Positions 38,343 through 47,095 of a stretch of DNA of 64,000 nt are shown here, piece by piece. This stretch comes from Mesorhizobium sp. ZC-5 (GTDB lineage Bacteria > Pseudomonadota > Alphaproteobacteria > Rhizobiales > Rhizobiaceae). The translations under genes and the position numbers were made by a program. The DNA lies in the NCBI RefSeq assembly GCF_025753855.1, contig NZ_JAOWPT010000005.1, forward strand, positions 124,001 through 188,000. Reading direction: 5' to 3'. The notes beneath the pieces were generated by a model that saw only the letters and a list, made by a program, of their open reading frames with translations, had not been told where the DNA came from and searched no databases. How positions within the stretch are numbered: the first letter of the stretch is position 1; every line of letters starts with the position of its first letter.

Positions 38343-38452
38343 TCCTCACCTCGCATGCGTTTATGCAGATCGCCTGCCGAGTTGGAAAATGGGGATTGCG
38401 GCCTGAACCGACAAAGCGAATTATCGCTATCTGCCATAAAGAATGCTTATGT

Positions 38453-39358
38453 ATGAGCATGAAGCTGCCGCCAATTGCCGCCATCAGGGCCTTCGAGGCT
38501 GCCGCCCGGCACCAGAGCTTTACTAAAGCCGCCGAGGAACTCGGCATGACGCAGGCTGCGGTAAGTTACCAGATACGGCTTCTGGAAGACCGGGTGGGGA
38601 CACCGCTGTTCATCCGCGAACCGCGCCAGGTGACGCTGACCGCCACCGGCCGCAGCCTGTCGCCGAAGGTAACCGAGGCACTGGACCTGCTCGGGTCGGC
38701 TTTCATCGAAATTGCCGAGAAAGCCAGGCTCGACCTTGCTATTTCTGTCCTCCCGACGATTGCGTCCGCCTGGCTCGTCCCGCGCCTTTCGTCGTTTCAG
38801 GCGGCCAATCCGAATATCAAGATCAACCTGCACACCTCCAACGAAATGGTCGATTTCATCAAGGAGGACATCGACCTGGTAGTGCTCAGCGGTAATGGCA
38901 ATTGGCCGGGAAACGATGTCTTTCCGTTGTTTCCGATCGAATACACGCCGGTCTGCACGCCCGAATTCCGCGACCGCAACAGGCTCACCCAACCGTCCGA
39001 TCTTCTGGCTGTCCGCCGCTTCGGTTCGCCTGGCTGGTGGCGGCGCTGGTTGACGGAGGCTGGAGTGGAAAACCTGGACGAAGGCAACCAGATGGGCCTC
39101 GTGCTCGGCGTCCAGGCGATGGACGTCGCCGTCACGCTGCTCGGGCAGGGGGTCGCCATGGTTGTTCCGACCTTCTTCGTGGATGAACTGAAGAACGGCC
39201 GACTGGTGCAGCCGTTCACGCATGTCGTGGAGGACGGTCGCGGCTATTTCCTAGTCTACCCTGAAGCTCGCCGGCGTTCGCGAAAAATCCAGCTCTTCCG
39301 CGATTGGATCATCGCCGAGGCGGAGGCGACGCGCTCATCGCTTGCGGTCCCAGCGTAA
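38453..39358 (+). CDS. LysR-family regulator (GcvA-like)
   Basis: A 301-residue transcriptional regulator. Residues about 8-65 hold the LysR HTH (LPPIAAIRAFEAAARHQSFTKAAEELGMTQAAVSYQIRLLEDRVGTPLF) and about 95-295 the substrate-binding domain, including GVQAMDVAVTLLGQGVAMV. The sequence style matches the GcvA-like group of amino-acid or lactam regulators. Start ATG at 38453, with an in-frame ATG at 38459. Its 3' end overlaps the RES toxin gene by 24 bases in convergent orientation. No divergent target gene is next to it. Confidence 0.88.
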   Translation: MSMKLPPIAAIRAFEAAARHQSFTKAAEELGMTQAAVSYQIRLLEDRVGTPLFIREPRQVTLTATGRSLSPKVTEALDLLGSAFIEIAEKARLDLAISVLPTIASAWLVPRLSSFQAANPNIKINLHTSNEMVDFIKEDIDLVVLSGNGNWPGNDVFPLFPIEYTPVCTPEFRDRNRLTQPSDLLAVRRFGSPGWWRRWLTEAGVENLDEGNQMGLVLGVQAMDVAVTLLGQGVAMVVPTFFVDELKNGRLVQPFTHVVEDGRGYFLVYPEARRRSRKIQLFRDWIIAEAEATRSSLAVPA

Positions 39359-40105
39359 CGATTTGAGCCGCGGGTCATCGAAGGAGGTACGATCGAAACC
39401 GATGCGCTTTTCCGGGAATTCGCAGAGCGCCTGCACGCCCGACGCACTGAGCCGTATCCGCCAGGTTTGCCGGTCGAGCGGCCGCGGTTTGGCGAAGGCG
39501 CGGCAGGAAAGTGCTGCAACGTTGGCCCGCCGTTGCGGATCGCGCACGGAGATGTAGCGGATCGCCTCCATCTCGGCCTCCCGTGCGGTATCGGCCAGCT
39601 GCTGGCACGCTTCGTAATCGGTCGGATGCGTCCATTTCGCCGCGTCCCGGTCGAGCGGCGGTCTGGTGAGGTCGACGGCCTTGTCGGTACGGATCGCTGC
39701 GGAGAAGGCGGTGTATTCGGCGGCGTCCTTCGGCCACGGCGTATCGGGCGATTCGGCAAAGAACAGCAGCCGGTAGAACGCCATTTCGGCCACCGCCGTC
39801 ACCACGTTCTCGGCCGCATAATAGACGCCCTTCGTCCGGCCGGCCCTGCGGAAGCGCGAACCGAAAGGATAGGGCGAACCGTAGCGGAACGGCGTCGCCA
39901 GCAGGTAGTCGAGATGGCGGCATTCCGCCGGGATCGCGGGCTTGGTTTCTTCGATGAGGTCTTCCAGCAGCGCCTGCTCGTCCAGGCTGTCCACCAGCTT
40001 CAGCGTGGATATGCGGTGCTGCGCTTCCACCATGCGCCAGCACTTGCCTTCGAGGTGGATGGCCTCAGACGAGAGCGCGGCGGGAGTCCAGATAGGCGAT
40101 GACAT
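39335..40105 (-). CDS. RES-domain toxin (NAD+ phosphorylase family)
   Basis: A 256-residue protein of the RES family, whose studied members (MbcT, Res) degrade NAD+ and block growth. The chain starts WTPAALSSEAIHLEGKCWRMVEAQHRISTLKLVD, the typical N-terminal RES block with the conserved Arg, and continues with RFRRAGRTKGVYYAAENVVTAVAEMAF, in which the Arg and Glu are active-site candidates. It overlaps the 3' end of the antitoxin gene by 41 bases. The antitoxin is encoded first, as usual for Xre-RES modules. Confidence 0.9.
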   Translation of the reverse strand: MSSPIWTPAALSSEAIHLEGKCWRMVEAQHRISTLKLVDSLDEQALLEDLIEETKPAIPAECRHLDYLLATPFRYGSPYPFGSRFRRAGRTKGVYYAAENVVTAVAEMAFYRLLFFAESPDTPWPKDAAEYTAFSAAIRTDKAVDLTRPPLDRDAAKWTHPTDYEACQQLADTAREAEMEAIRYISVRDPQRRANVAALSCRAFAKPRPLDRQTWRIRLSASGVQALCEFPEKRIGFDRTSFDDPRLKSLRWDRKR

Positions 40106-40442
40106 TGAAAAGGCCGGAAATCGTGAGGATTTTTTCGAGCGGCTTGCCGTCGAGCGCGCTGTTGAAGCTCTTCAGCCAGGCGCGCGAAACGGTTTCGTCG
40201 CCGCCGGTGATCGCGTCGAGGGAGCGGAACAGGCGCACGAACAGCACCGCGAGCTCGAACGGCTTGCTGCCCTGTTCCAGCGCGAATTCCTGCCGGCGCA
40301 TTCTAGAAACCGTGGCTTCGGAAACGCCGATGACGGCGGCAAAGGTGCGCGCGGTGACATCGAGCTGTTCGGCAGCGCGCAACGCTGCCTTGGTGATGAC
40401 GGCGCCTTCCTGTGATGTGATCCGCGGGACTGGCTTCAGCAT
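40065..40442 (-). CDS. Xre/MbcA/ParS-type antitoxin
   Basis: A 125-residue antitoxin. I chose the ATG at 40442 because GGAAAGGA lies just upstream and the candidate promoter would otherwise lie inside the gene. The N-terminal half is an Xre-like HTH (AEQLDVTARTFAAVIGVSEATVSRMRRQEFALEQGSKPFEL) and the C-terminal half is the MbcA/ParS domain (AWLKSFNSALDGKPLEKILTISGLFNVIAYLDSR). It should repress its own operon and neutralise the RES toxin. Confidence 0.92.
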   Translation of the reverse strand: MLKPVPRITSQEGAVITKAALRAAEQLDVTARTFAAVIGVSEATVSRMRRQEFALEQGSKPFELAVLFVRLFRSLDAITGGDETVSRAWLKSFNSALDGKPLEKILTISGLFNVIAYLDSRRALV

Positions 40443-40453
40443 TTTGATTTTCC

Positions 40454-40493
40454 TTTCCACGGGAAATATAGTGCATAAAACTTCCTGTGGAAA
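40454..40493 (-). promoter_or_regulatory. promoter with two operator sites for the Xre-RES module
   Basis: On the minus strand TTTCCA (40493-40488) and TATATT (40470-40465) are spaced by 17 bases, a good sigma-70 pattern. Two dyads, TTTCC-ACG-GGAAA (40454-40466) and TTCC-TGT-GGAA (40482-40492), cover the -10 and -35 hexamers; their centres are 27 bases apart. The arrangement fits a repressor that occludes RNA polymerase. Confidence 0.75.
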
Positions 40494-40503
40494 GGGATTG
40501 TCG

Positions 40504-41577
40504 TCAATCCCGTCGGTAGAGCAGCCAGTTTTTGCCGGGTTTTCCACCGGCGGTGGTGGAATATCTCGTCACCTGGTTCCGTCCCCCGACCTTGGAACGG
40601 TACATCGCGCGGTCGGCCTTTGCATAGAGGTCTTCCGAGCCGTCGGCTTCGGATGCCATGCAGATGCCCATCGAAATGGTGACCGGGCCGTAGTTCTCAC
40701 CGGTCTGAATGTTGCCGAACGGCGTCTGGTGGATCGCATCGCGGATGCGGTCTGCCAATTCAAAAGTCGCTTCTTCGCTGGTCCCCTCGACGATAAGCGC
40801 GAACTCCTCGCCCCCGGTCCGGGCGACGAAAGCGTCTTCGTTGACATTCGCCTTCAGGATTTCCGCGATGATCTGCAGGATGCGATCGCCGACCGGATGG
40901 CCGTGATGATCATTGATCTCCTTGAACCGATCGATGTCGGCAAGGATCAGCGCATTGAACAATATGCCCGTCTTGTTGTCGTAGATACTGGCGATCCGCC
41001 TGTCGAAGGCGCGGCGATTCCAGATGTGCGTCAGCGGGTCGGTGTCGGCGAGTTTTTTGTATTCCTCGAGTTTCGTCTTCACCGTCTCGAGTTCGGCGCT
41101 CTTGTCGCTGAGCGAACTCGCGGCTTGCTTTCCATGGTCGATCGTCGAAGTGGTCGCGACTGTCATCACCCCGACGATCTTCTGCAACAGGTCCTTGGTC
41201 ACAGTGTCGCGATTGGCGAGACCGCTCGACGTCTCGCCGAGGATTTTTCCATACTTTTCCAAGTGGCATCGTTCGTTTCTAATGATCGAGGCGATTTCCT
41301 CGAGTTCCTTGGCGATCACTTCGCGCGCGTTCTCGACGACGCCATGGCCATGGTTCTGGGCGAAGAATTTTCGACCGATCCTGTCGAGATCTTCCTGCGT
41401 CGGCTGGTTGCCGAGCGAAACCACCTCCAGGCTGAGCGCGTGGTTCGATCCGTTCAGCGCCTCATAAAAGATTTCATAGTTGCGTGGCAGGCCGAGTACG
41501 CCCATCTGCCGCATGGTCACCGCAATCGTCGTTGCGATGTCGGTCACGCGATCTTCCGCAGTACTCGCTGCTTGCAT
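40504..41577 (-). CDS. diguanylate cyclase (GGDEF domain)
   Basis: A cytoplasmic 357-residue enzyme likely to make cyclic-di-GMP. I chose the ATG at 41577; starts at 41601 or 41655 are possible. The N-terminal 180 residues look helical and coiled (ENAREVIAKELEEIASIIRNER, DKSAELETVKTKLEEYKK) with no recognised sensor. Residues about 195-350 are the GGDEF domain with DPLTHIWNRRAF and the active-site GGEEF at 255-259, so catalysis is expected. No RxxD inhibitory site stands before GGEEF. It is transcribed in the same direction as the upstream gap only; no partner gene. Confidence 0.9.
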   Translation of the reverse strand: MQAASTAEDRVTDIATTIAVTMRQMGVLGLPRNYEIFYEALNGSNHALSLEVVSLGNQPTQEDLDRIGRKFFAQNHGHGVVENAREVIAKELEEIASIIRNERCHLEKYGKILGETSSGLANRDTVTKDLLQKIVGVMTVATTSTIDHGKQAASSLSDKSAELETVKTKLEEYKKLADTDPLTHIWNRRAFDRRIASIYDNKTGILFNALILADIDRFKEINDHHGHPVGDRILQIIAEILKANVNEDAFVARTGGEEFALIVEGTSEEATFELADRIRDAIHQTPFGNIQTGENYGPVTISMGICMASEADGSEDLYAKADRAMYRSKVGGRNQVTRYSTTAGGKPGKNWLLYRRD

Positions 41578-41902
41578 TCTATCCCGCCGGCCCTGAAGCA
41601 TTCGGCAAAGGCGACGCCCTGCAGAATGCACTTTCCCTCCCGCAACATAGAACAACGCCGCTAAAGCTTCCTTAAGCCGGAAGAACCCTAAACAACTGTT
41701 CCAGAAACAATATCGTACGAGTCTTATGTCTTATGTTGACATACAAAGCAGATATTCCGGTTTCCGCCGGAGAGATTGCCTTCGCCAGCGCGGCGCTTGA
41801 GGCAAGCCGAGTCGCAAATCTCTGATCGTTCGTTGAAAATTTTGCGATTCTTCCGGATGCGCGAAAATGCGAAGAGGCCGATCCAGACGATGGGAGGAAA
41901 AA
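41578..41902. other. long intergenic region with nested dyads, no gene seen
   Basis: This 325-base gap lies between the divergent diguanylate cyclase and GFA genes. It contains a CTTCC / GGAAG dyad near 41668-41686, a direct repeat TCTTATG TCTTATG at about 41723-41736, and an enclosing GAGATT / AATCTC pair around a GC-rich core (about 41771-41822). A promoter for GFA may lie near 41835. I see no convincing small protein or known RNA. Confidence 0.35.
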
Positions 41903-42322
41903 ATGGCTGAGATTCACACCGGTTCATGTCTTTGCGGTGCGGTCCGCTTCAAGACGAGCGGGAGATTGCGCGGCGTGGTCTATTGCCATTGCTCGCAATG
42001 CCGCAAGCAATCCGGCCACTATTACGCGGCGACGAATGTCACGGATGTCGACCTGGAAGTTACCGGCGGCGAAAATCTGACCTGGTACAACGCCAGCGAC
42101 GCAGCCCGTCGCGGGTTTTGCAAGGTCTGCGGCTCGGCTCTCTTCTGGAAACACAACGATCTTGCCGAAATATCCATAATGGCTGGTTCGTTCGACCAGC
42201 CATCCGGCCTGAAGGGCGAAAGGCATATCTTCGTCGAGGACAAGGGCGAATATTACGAAATCGACGACGGCCTGCCGTGCCATACCCGCTCGACGGCGTC
42301 GATCCGGGTCGCGAATGACTGA
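41903..42322 (+). CDS. GFA family Zn-binding protein
   Basis: A 139-residue member of the glutathione-dependent formaldehyde-activating enzyme / centromere protein V fold. It has the Zn-binding Cys sets: CLCGAV at residues 9-14, CHCSQCRKQSG and a C-terminal CKVCGS. Its start at 41903 follows GGGAGGAAAAA, an ideal site. The name GFA reflects the family only; a role in formaldehyde metabolism is not established for such proteins and it is 18 kb from adhC and fghA. Confidence 0.88.
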   Translation: MAEIHTGSCLCGAVRFKTSGRLRGVVYCHCSQCRKQSGHYYAATNVTDVDLEVTGGENLTWYNASDAARRGFCKVCGSALFWKHNDLAEISIMAGSFDQPSGLKGERHIFVEDKGEYYEIDDGLPCHTRSTASIRVAND

Positions 42323-42426
42323 CGGTTACAGCATGCACGACTCTTTGCCGGCATTCCTGGCTGTTCGAGAAGGCGTTCTGTGCGGTACATGATCGCATTC
42401 TCGGGCTCGGAGAGGGATTCGGCTGG

Positions 42427-42786
42427 ATGGAACGGCTGATCAAGGCATTTCAAAATTCGATGCGGGCGGCGCGGCATCTCATGCGTCATGAAGCGGCTTT
42501 CCAGCAGGAACTAGCCTTGCTGGTGATCGCGCTGCCGCTCGGCTGGTTTATCGCAACGACCTGGCGCGGCTACGCGCTGCTCATCGGTTCGGTGCTGCTG
42601 ATGATTATGGTCGAAGTGCTGAACACTGGCATCGAAGCAGCCTGCGATGCCGTCTCGCGTGAATTCAACATCGACATCAAACTCGCCAAGGATTGCGGTT
42701 CGCTCGCCGTGCTGATCTCGGTCGTGCTTGCCGCGGGTGTCTGGGGCATCGCCATCATCGAGCGCATCACCGGTCTCGCGATCTAG
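42427..42786 (+). CDS. dgkA: diacylglycerol kinase
   Basis: A small membrane kinase (119 residues) that phosphorylates diacylglycerol released by membrane-derived oligosaccharide or lipid recycling. Three helices are visible, and the family motif VEVLNTGIEAACDAVSREFN contains the catalytic Glu and Asn, followed by AKDCGSLAVLIS. The N-terminal amphipathic helix MERLIKAFQNSMRAARHLMRHE is typical. It precedes the convergent DedA gene by 18 bases. Confidence 0.95.
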   Translation: MERLIKAFQNSMRAARHLMRHEAAFQQELALLVIALPLGWFIATTWRGYALLIGSVLLMIMVEVLNTGIEAACDAVSREFNIDIKLAKDCGSLAVLISVVLAAGVWGIAIIERITGLAI

Positions 42787-42804
42787 GCTGGCCGTGGCTG
42801 GCGG

Positions 42805-43389
42805 TCAGTCGTTTTTCTTCCCGTTTCGGAAGAAATGGTGGGCAGCGTACCATGCGAGCGCGGTGATCACCAATCCGCCGATGAGGGCGAAGATCAGCCG
42901 CTGGTGTTCGACCAGCGCTTCACCGAGCAGCTTTTCGGCACCCAGGCCTCCGAGGTAACCGATCGACCCGAACAGTGTGACCCACACCAGCGAGGACAAC
43001 GCGTTGAGGAGAAGGAAGCGTCCCACCGCAATACCTGACAATCCGGCGGTTACGCCTCCGACGACCCGCATGCCATAGGCATAACGGTTGAAGAAAACGA
43101 AGGTGTTCGGGTATCGGGTAACGAGCCGGTGCGCGTGGCTGAAACCCGGTTTTTTCCGCATCCGCAACACAAAGGCATTCTCGGAATAGTGCCGTCCGAG
43201 AAAGAACAGCGCCGCGTCGCCGAGAAAGGATCCGGCGAAGGCCACCGAGAAGACCTGCCAGGGTACGAATACCCGTTGATGGGCGAAGAAGCCGCCGAGG
43301 ATGGCGGCGCTTTCACCTTCCGCGAAGCAGCCGACAAACACGGCGAGCAGTCCGTACTTGGTAATCAGGAAATGGAACGTCTCGGTCAT
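42805..43389 (-). CDS. DedA-family membrane protein (VTT domain)
   Basis: A 194-residue integral membrane protein of the DedA/SNARE-associated family, implicated in lipid scrambling and membrane potential. The VTT core reads VFVGCFAEGESAAILGGFFAHQ (with the functional Glu and Glu in EGES), followed by FAGSFLGDAALFFLGRHY, then the FNRYAYGMRVVGGVTAGLSGI amphipathic segment and a C-terminal helix IFALIGGLVITALAWYAAH. It is shorter than YqjA. Its start overlaps the stop of the DUF1003 gene. Confidence 0.88.
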   Translation of the reverse strand: MTETFHFLITKYGLLAVFVGCFAEGESAAILGGFFAHQRVFVPWQVFSVAFAGSFLGDAALFFLGRHYSENAFVLRMRKKPGFSHAHRLVTRYPNTFVFFNRYAYGMRVVGGVTAGLSGIAVGRFLLLNALSSLVWVTLFGSIGYLGGLGAEKLLGEALVEHQRLIFALIGGLVITALAWYAAHHFFRNGKKND

Positions 43390-43952
43390 CCGGGCTGGCC
43401 GCGCTCGCCAAGGCGTTCCTCGAGACGCAGAACGGCGCCGGTGAGTTCCGCAAGCTTGTCGCGTACGGCCAGCAATTCGCCATGCCGCAATTCGTCGAGT
43501 TTTTCATGCAGCGCCATGATCTCGATTTCGGCCTTGAGGTTGACCTCGTAGTCGTGTGACGCGTCTAGGCGGTCGCGTTCGGCCTGCCTGTTCTGCGACA
43601 TCATGATGACCGGCGCCTGCAGCGCGGCCAGCATCGAGAGGATGAGATTGAGAAAGACGTAAGGGTAGGGGTCGAAGGCGCCGGTAGCGAGAAGCACGGT
43701 ATTCAGGGTCGACCAGGCTACAAGGAAGATAAGGAAGCTGATGATGAAGGTCCACGAGCCTCCAACCCTGGCGATCGAATCGGCGATGCGTTCGCCGATC
43801 TTCTGGTCGTCCGCATGAGCCTGAAACTGGTCTCGCGATATCGGCTTTCGGTCGATGGCACTCTGCAATACCCGGCGCTCGGCGTCGCTCAGCGAATCGG
43901 CATTGCGGGTAAGCCAGCGAAGGGCGAGGTCGGCCACGGTCTTGTTCATCAC
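43386..43952 (-). CDS. DUF1003 membrane protein
   Basis: A 188-residue protein with two membrane helices, SWTFIISFLIFLVAWSTLNTVLL and PYVFLNLILSMLAALQAPVIMMSQNRQ, the hallmark of DUF1003, preceded by the conserved GERIADSIARVGGSW. The C-terminal half is charged and coiled (DYEVNLKAEIEIMALHEKLDELRHGELLAVRDKLAELTG). The function is unknown; similar proteins accompany ion channels and transporters. Two ATG codons begin the frame. It overlaps the DedA start by four bases, so the pair is likely co-translated. Confidence 0.88.
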   Translation of the reverse strand: MMNKTVADLALRWLTRNADSLSDAERRVLQSAIDRKPISRDQFQAHADDQKIGERIADSIARVGGSWTFIISFLIFLVAWSTLNTVLLATGAFDPYPYVFLNLILSMLAALQAPVIMMSQNRQAERDRLDASHDYEVNLKAEIEIMALHEKLDELRHGELLAVRDKLAELTGAVLRLEERLGERGQPG

Positions 43953-44058
43953 GCTCCTCGCTCCACAGTATCCAGGTTGCGCGCCATGGCCCGACTATAT
44001 GAAGATGCTCCGCCATTCCACCCACGAATGGGCGATTTGACGGCTGAGGGAGAGGCGA

Positions 44059-44772
44059 ATGTCCACTTTTGCGAAGATCCGTGCCCGTGCCGCAAAGCGC
44101 AAAGGCGGTGAAGAAGTGTTGCAATCGCTGCTCGGACCGATGCCGAGCAATGCTGCAGTTGCCGGTATAACAGACGACCGCATTCTCTCGACGATCGCCA
44201 AGCGTATATTTTCTGCCGGTTTCGTCTGGAGTGTCATCGAGCAGAAATGGCCTGGCTTCGAGGAAGCTTTCCTCGGCTTCGAACCAAAGCGGCTGCTCTT
44301 CCAGCCAGACGATTTCTGGTACGAACTCGCATCCGACAAGCGTATCGTGCGCAATCCGCAGAAGATCAAGTCGGTGAAGGAGAACGCCGCTTTCGTCGAG
44401 CGGATGTCGAAAGAACATGGTGGGTTCGGAAAATTCCTCAGCCGATGGCCGAAAGACGACCAGATCGGCCTGACTGCTTATCTCGGCAAGCACGGCAGCC
44501 GGCTTGGCGGTAACACCGGCCAGTATTTCCTGCGCTGGATCGGCTGGGATGCCTTCATCATGTCGCGCGACCTGGTTGCGGCATTACGCGACAGCGGCCT
44601 CGACGTGGCGGAAAGCCCCACATCGAAACGCGATCTGGCGCGGATACAGGAGCAGATGAACGCCTGGGCCGAAGAAACCGGCCTGCCTTACCGGCACCTT
44701 TCCCGCATTCTTTCGATGTCGATCGGCGAAAACAACCCGCCCGAGGTCTTGAGTGAATATATGGGAATCTAG
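44059..44772 (+). CDS. DNA-3-methyladenine glycosylase I-like protein
   Basis: A base-excision glycosylase of the HhH-GPD Tag family, 237 residues, that would remove 3-methyladenine from DNA. The recognisable region begins ILSTIAKRIFSAGFVWSVIEQKWPGFEEAFLGFEP and includes SRWPKDDQIGLTAYLGKHGSRLGGNTGQYFLRWIGWDAF. E. coli Tag begins with a Cys-containing CGW block and needs a Zn snap of Cys and His; here the N terminus is different (MSTFAKIRARAAKRKGGEEVL) and no matching Cys appears, so the Zn snap is absent and the activity needs testing. Confidence 0.78.
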   Translation: MSTFAKIRARAAKRKGGEEVLQSLLGPMPSNAAVAGITDDRILSTIAKRIFSAGFVWSVIEQKWPGFEEAFLGFEPKRLLFQPDDFWYELASDKRIVRNPQKIKSVKENAAFVERMSKEHGGFGKFLSRWPKDDQIGLTAYLGKHGSRLGGNTGQYFLRWIGWDAFIMSRDLVAALRDSGLDVAESPTSKRDLARIQEQMNAWAEETGLPYRHLSRILSMSIGENNPPEVLSEYMGI

Positions 44773-44825
44773 TGGCACAAGCGAACAGCATTGCCGCCCG
44801 AAAGCCGCCGCGCTAAACCGCTTCC

Positions 44826-46502
44826 ATGACCAAGCGCCTCGATGTTCTCCGCATAGCCGTAGCCCAATTGAACCCGACAGTCGGTGATGTCGCCGGCAAT
44901 CTCGCCAAGGCACGCGAGGCACGCGCCGATGCGGCGCGCCAGGGCGCGGACCTGGTGCTTTTCACCGAACTGTTCATCGCCGGATATCCGCCCGAGGATC
45001 TGGTGCTGAAGCCGGCCTTCCTTGCCGCCTGCGAGCGCGCGGTCAAGGAATTTGCCGAGGACACGGCCGACGGCGGCCCGGGGGTCATCATCGGGACGCC
45101 GTTGAAGCGCGAGAGCGGCACCCACAATTCGGTGGTTGTCGCCGATGGTGGCAAGATTATCGCCGAGCGTTTCAAGGTCGACCTGCCGAACTACGGCGAA
45201 TTCGACGAAAAGCGTGTGTTCCAGGCTGGACCGGACATGCCCGGACCGGTCAATTTTCGCGGTGTCAGGCTCGGTATCCCGATCTGCGAGGATATCTGGG
45301 GCGATCTCGGCGTCTGCGAAACGCTGGCTGAGAGCGGCGCCGAAATCCTGGTCGTGCCGAACGGCTCGCCCTACTACCGAGGCAAGCTCGACGTTCGCCA
45401 CCAGGTGGTGATCCGCCAGGTGATCGAAAGCGGCCTGCCGCTGCTCTTCGCCAACCAGCTTGGCGGCCAGGACGAGTTGATCTTCGACGGCGCCTCCTTC
45501 GCCATATCCGCCGCGAAGACGCTCGCCTTCCAGATGAGCCAGTTCGAGGAAGCGGTTGTCACAACCCTCTGGAAGCGTGGGGAAGAAGGCTGGGCCTGCG
45601 CCGACGGGCCGATGTCGAAAATACCCGACAAGGAAGAGGCCGATTACCGAGCCTGCATGCTCGGCTTGCGCGACTATGTGAACAAGAACGGTTTCAAGAA
45701 TGTCGTGCTGGGCCTTTCCGGCGGCATCGACTCGGCGATCTGCGCGGCACTTGCCGTCGACGCGCTTGGCGAAGAGCGGCTGCGCGCGGTCATGATGCCT
45801 TATCGCTATACGTCGAAGGATTCGCTGAAGGACGCCGAGGATTGCGCCCGTGCGTTGGGCTGTCGCTACGACATCGTACCGATCTTCGAGCCGGTCGACG
45901 GCTTTAACCATACGCTGACGCAATTGTTCGAGGGTACCAAGGAAGGCATCACCGAGGAAAACCTGCAAAGCCGCGCCCGCGGCACCATCCTGATGGCGAT
46001 CTCCAACAAGTTCGGCTCGATGGTCGTCACCACCGGCAACAAAAGCGAGATGTCGGTCGGCTATGCAACGCTTTATGGCGACATGAACGGCGGCTTCAAT
46101 CCAATCAAGGACCTCTACAAGATGCAGGTCTATGCGCTGTCTGCGTGGCGCAACACGACCGTGCCGCCCGGGGCGCTCGGCCCCTCGGGCGAGGTGATCC
46201 CGAAGAACATCATCGACAAGGCGCCGTCCGCCGAACTCAGGGAGAACCAGACCGACCAGGACTCGCTGCCTCCCTATCCGGTGCTCGACGACATTCTGGA
46301 ATGCCTGGTTGAGAACGAGATGGGCGTCGACGAGATCGTCGCGCGCGGTCACAACCGCGAAACGGTGCATCGCATCGAGCATCTGCTCTACGTCGCCGAA
46401 TACAAGCGGCGGCAGGCGGCACCCGGGGTGAAGATCACCAGGAAGAATTTCGGCCGCGACCGCCGCTACCCGATCACCAACAGGTTCAGGGATCGCGGCT
46501 GA
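44826..46502 (+). CDS. nadE: glutamine-dependent NAD+ synthetase
   Basis: Makes NAD+ from nicotinic acid adenine dinucleotide, using ammonia from glutamine. The 558 residues comprise a nitrilase-type glutaminase (residues about 5-270, with Glu in LFTELFIAGYPPEDL, Lys in KVDLPNYGEFDEKRVF and Cys in IPICEDIW) and an ATP-pyrophosphatase domain (about 280-540) with GLSGGIDSA. The substrate channel GNKSEMSVGYATLYGDMNGGFNP is also present. The gene stands 53 bases after the glycosylase and 7 before the GNAT gene. Confidence 0.96.
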   Translation: MTKRLDVLRIAVAQLNPTVGDVAGNLAKAREARADAARQGADLVLFTELFIAGYPPEDLVLKPAFLAACERAVKEFAEDTADGGPGVIIGTPLKRESGTHNSVVVADGGKIIAERFKVDLPNYGEFDEKRVFQAGPDMPGPVNFRGVRLGIPICEDIWGDLGVCETLAESGAEILVVPNGSPYYRGKLDVRHQVVIRQVIESGLPLLFANQLGGQDELIFDGASFAISAAKTLAFQMSQFEEAVVTTLWKRGEEGWACADGPMSKIPDKEEADYRACMLGLRDYVNKNGFKNVVLGLSGGIDSAICAALAVDALGEERLRAVMMPYRYTSKDSLKDAEDCARALGCRYDIVPIFEPVDGFNHTLTQLFEGTKEGITEENLQSRARGTILMAISNKFGSMVVTTGNKSEMSVGYATLYGDMNGGFNPIKDLYKMQVYALSAWRNTTVPPGALGPSGEVIPKNIIDKAPSAELRENQTDQDSLPPYPVLDDILECLVENEMGVDEIVARGHNRETVHRIEHLLYVAEYKRRQAAPGVKITRKNFGRDRRYPITNRFRDRG

Positions 46503-46509
46503 GCCGGCG

Positions 46510-46956
46510 GTGCCTATTTCGGAGCCGTACGTATTGCCCGACATTGAAATCAGTTTCGACCGTTCGCGCATCGACTTCAGGGCGACGTCCGATGTGATCA
46601 AGGCGAGCTATTGGGGTGACGGACGCACCGACGAGGGGCATCGGCGCGCTTTCGAAAACTCGCTCTGCGTTGGCGCTTATATGGATGGAAGGCAGGTGGG
46701 CTTCGGCCGAGTCGTCAGCGATTATGCCTATTTCGCTTATCTCGCTGACATCGTAATTTGGCCGGACTTTCGCGGCGCAGGCATCGGCACCAGGTTGATC
46801 CAGGCTTTGCTCGACCATCCCGAACTCGCATCCGTCGAAGGCTGGAGCCTGCGCACCAGCGATGCCCACGAACTTTATGCGCGGTTCGGATTCGTGACGC
46901 AGAACGACGGCATGTACATGCGGCTGGTGCGTGAGCCACGCAGGTTGCCGGAATAA
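46510..46956 (+). CDS. GNAT family N-acetyltransferase
   Basis: A 148-residue acetyltransferase. Acetyl-CoA binding is in VIWPDFRGAGIGTRLIQALLDH (motif A, R/Q-x-x-G-x-G/A) and the C-terminal half contains RTSDAHELYARFGF. The GTG at 46510 gives the full domain but its ribosome binding site is weak; a TTG at 46543 could be the true start. Substrate unknown. It begins 7 bases after nadE and is probably co-transcribed. Confidence 0.75.
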   Translation: MPISEPYVLPDIEISFDRSRIDFRATSDVIKASYWGDGRTDEGHRRAFENSLCVGAYMDGRQVGFGRVVSDYAYFAYLADIVIWPDFRGAGIGTRLIQALLDHPELASVEGWSLRTSDAHELYARFGFVTQNDGMYMRLVREPRRLPE

Positions 46957-47095
46957 CTACGCTCGCGCCGTTAACGGCCTGTGCCAAAATCGCAGGCGCG
47001 TTCGCGTCGGCGCTGCTGTCCCGAATTCGTGTCGGCTAAACTGTTGCAAACTTGCCTCATGGGTTGTGCCAGTTGGTTTTTTACACGTTGAGGGG

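Noticed and set aside
38363-38452. Upstream extension of the LysR gene by 30 codons
   Set aside because: The extra residues do not match the LysR start and the ATG at 38453 gives the normal N terminus.
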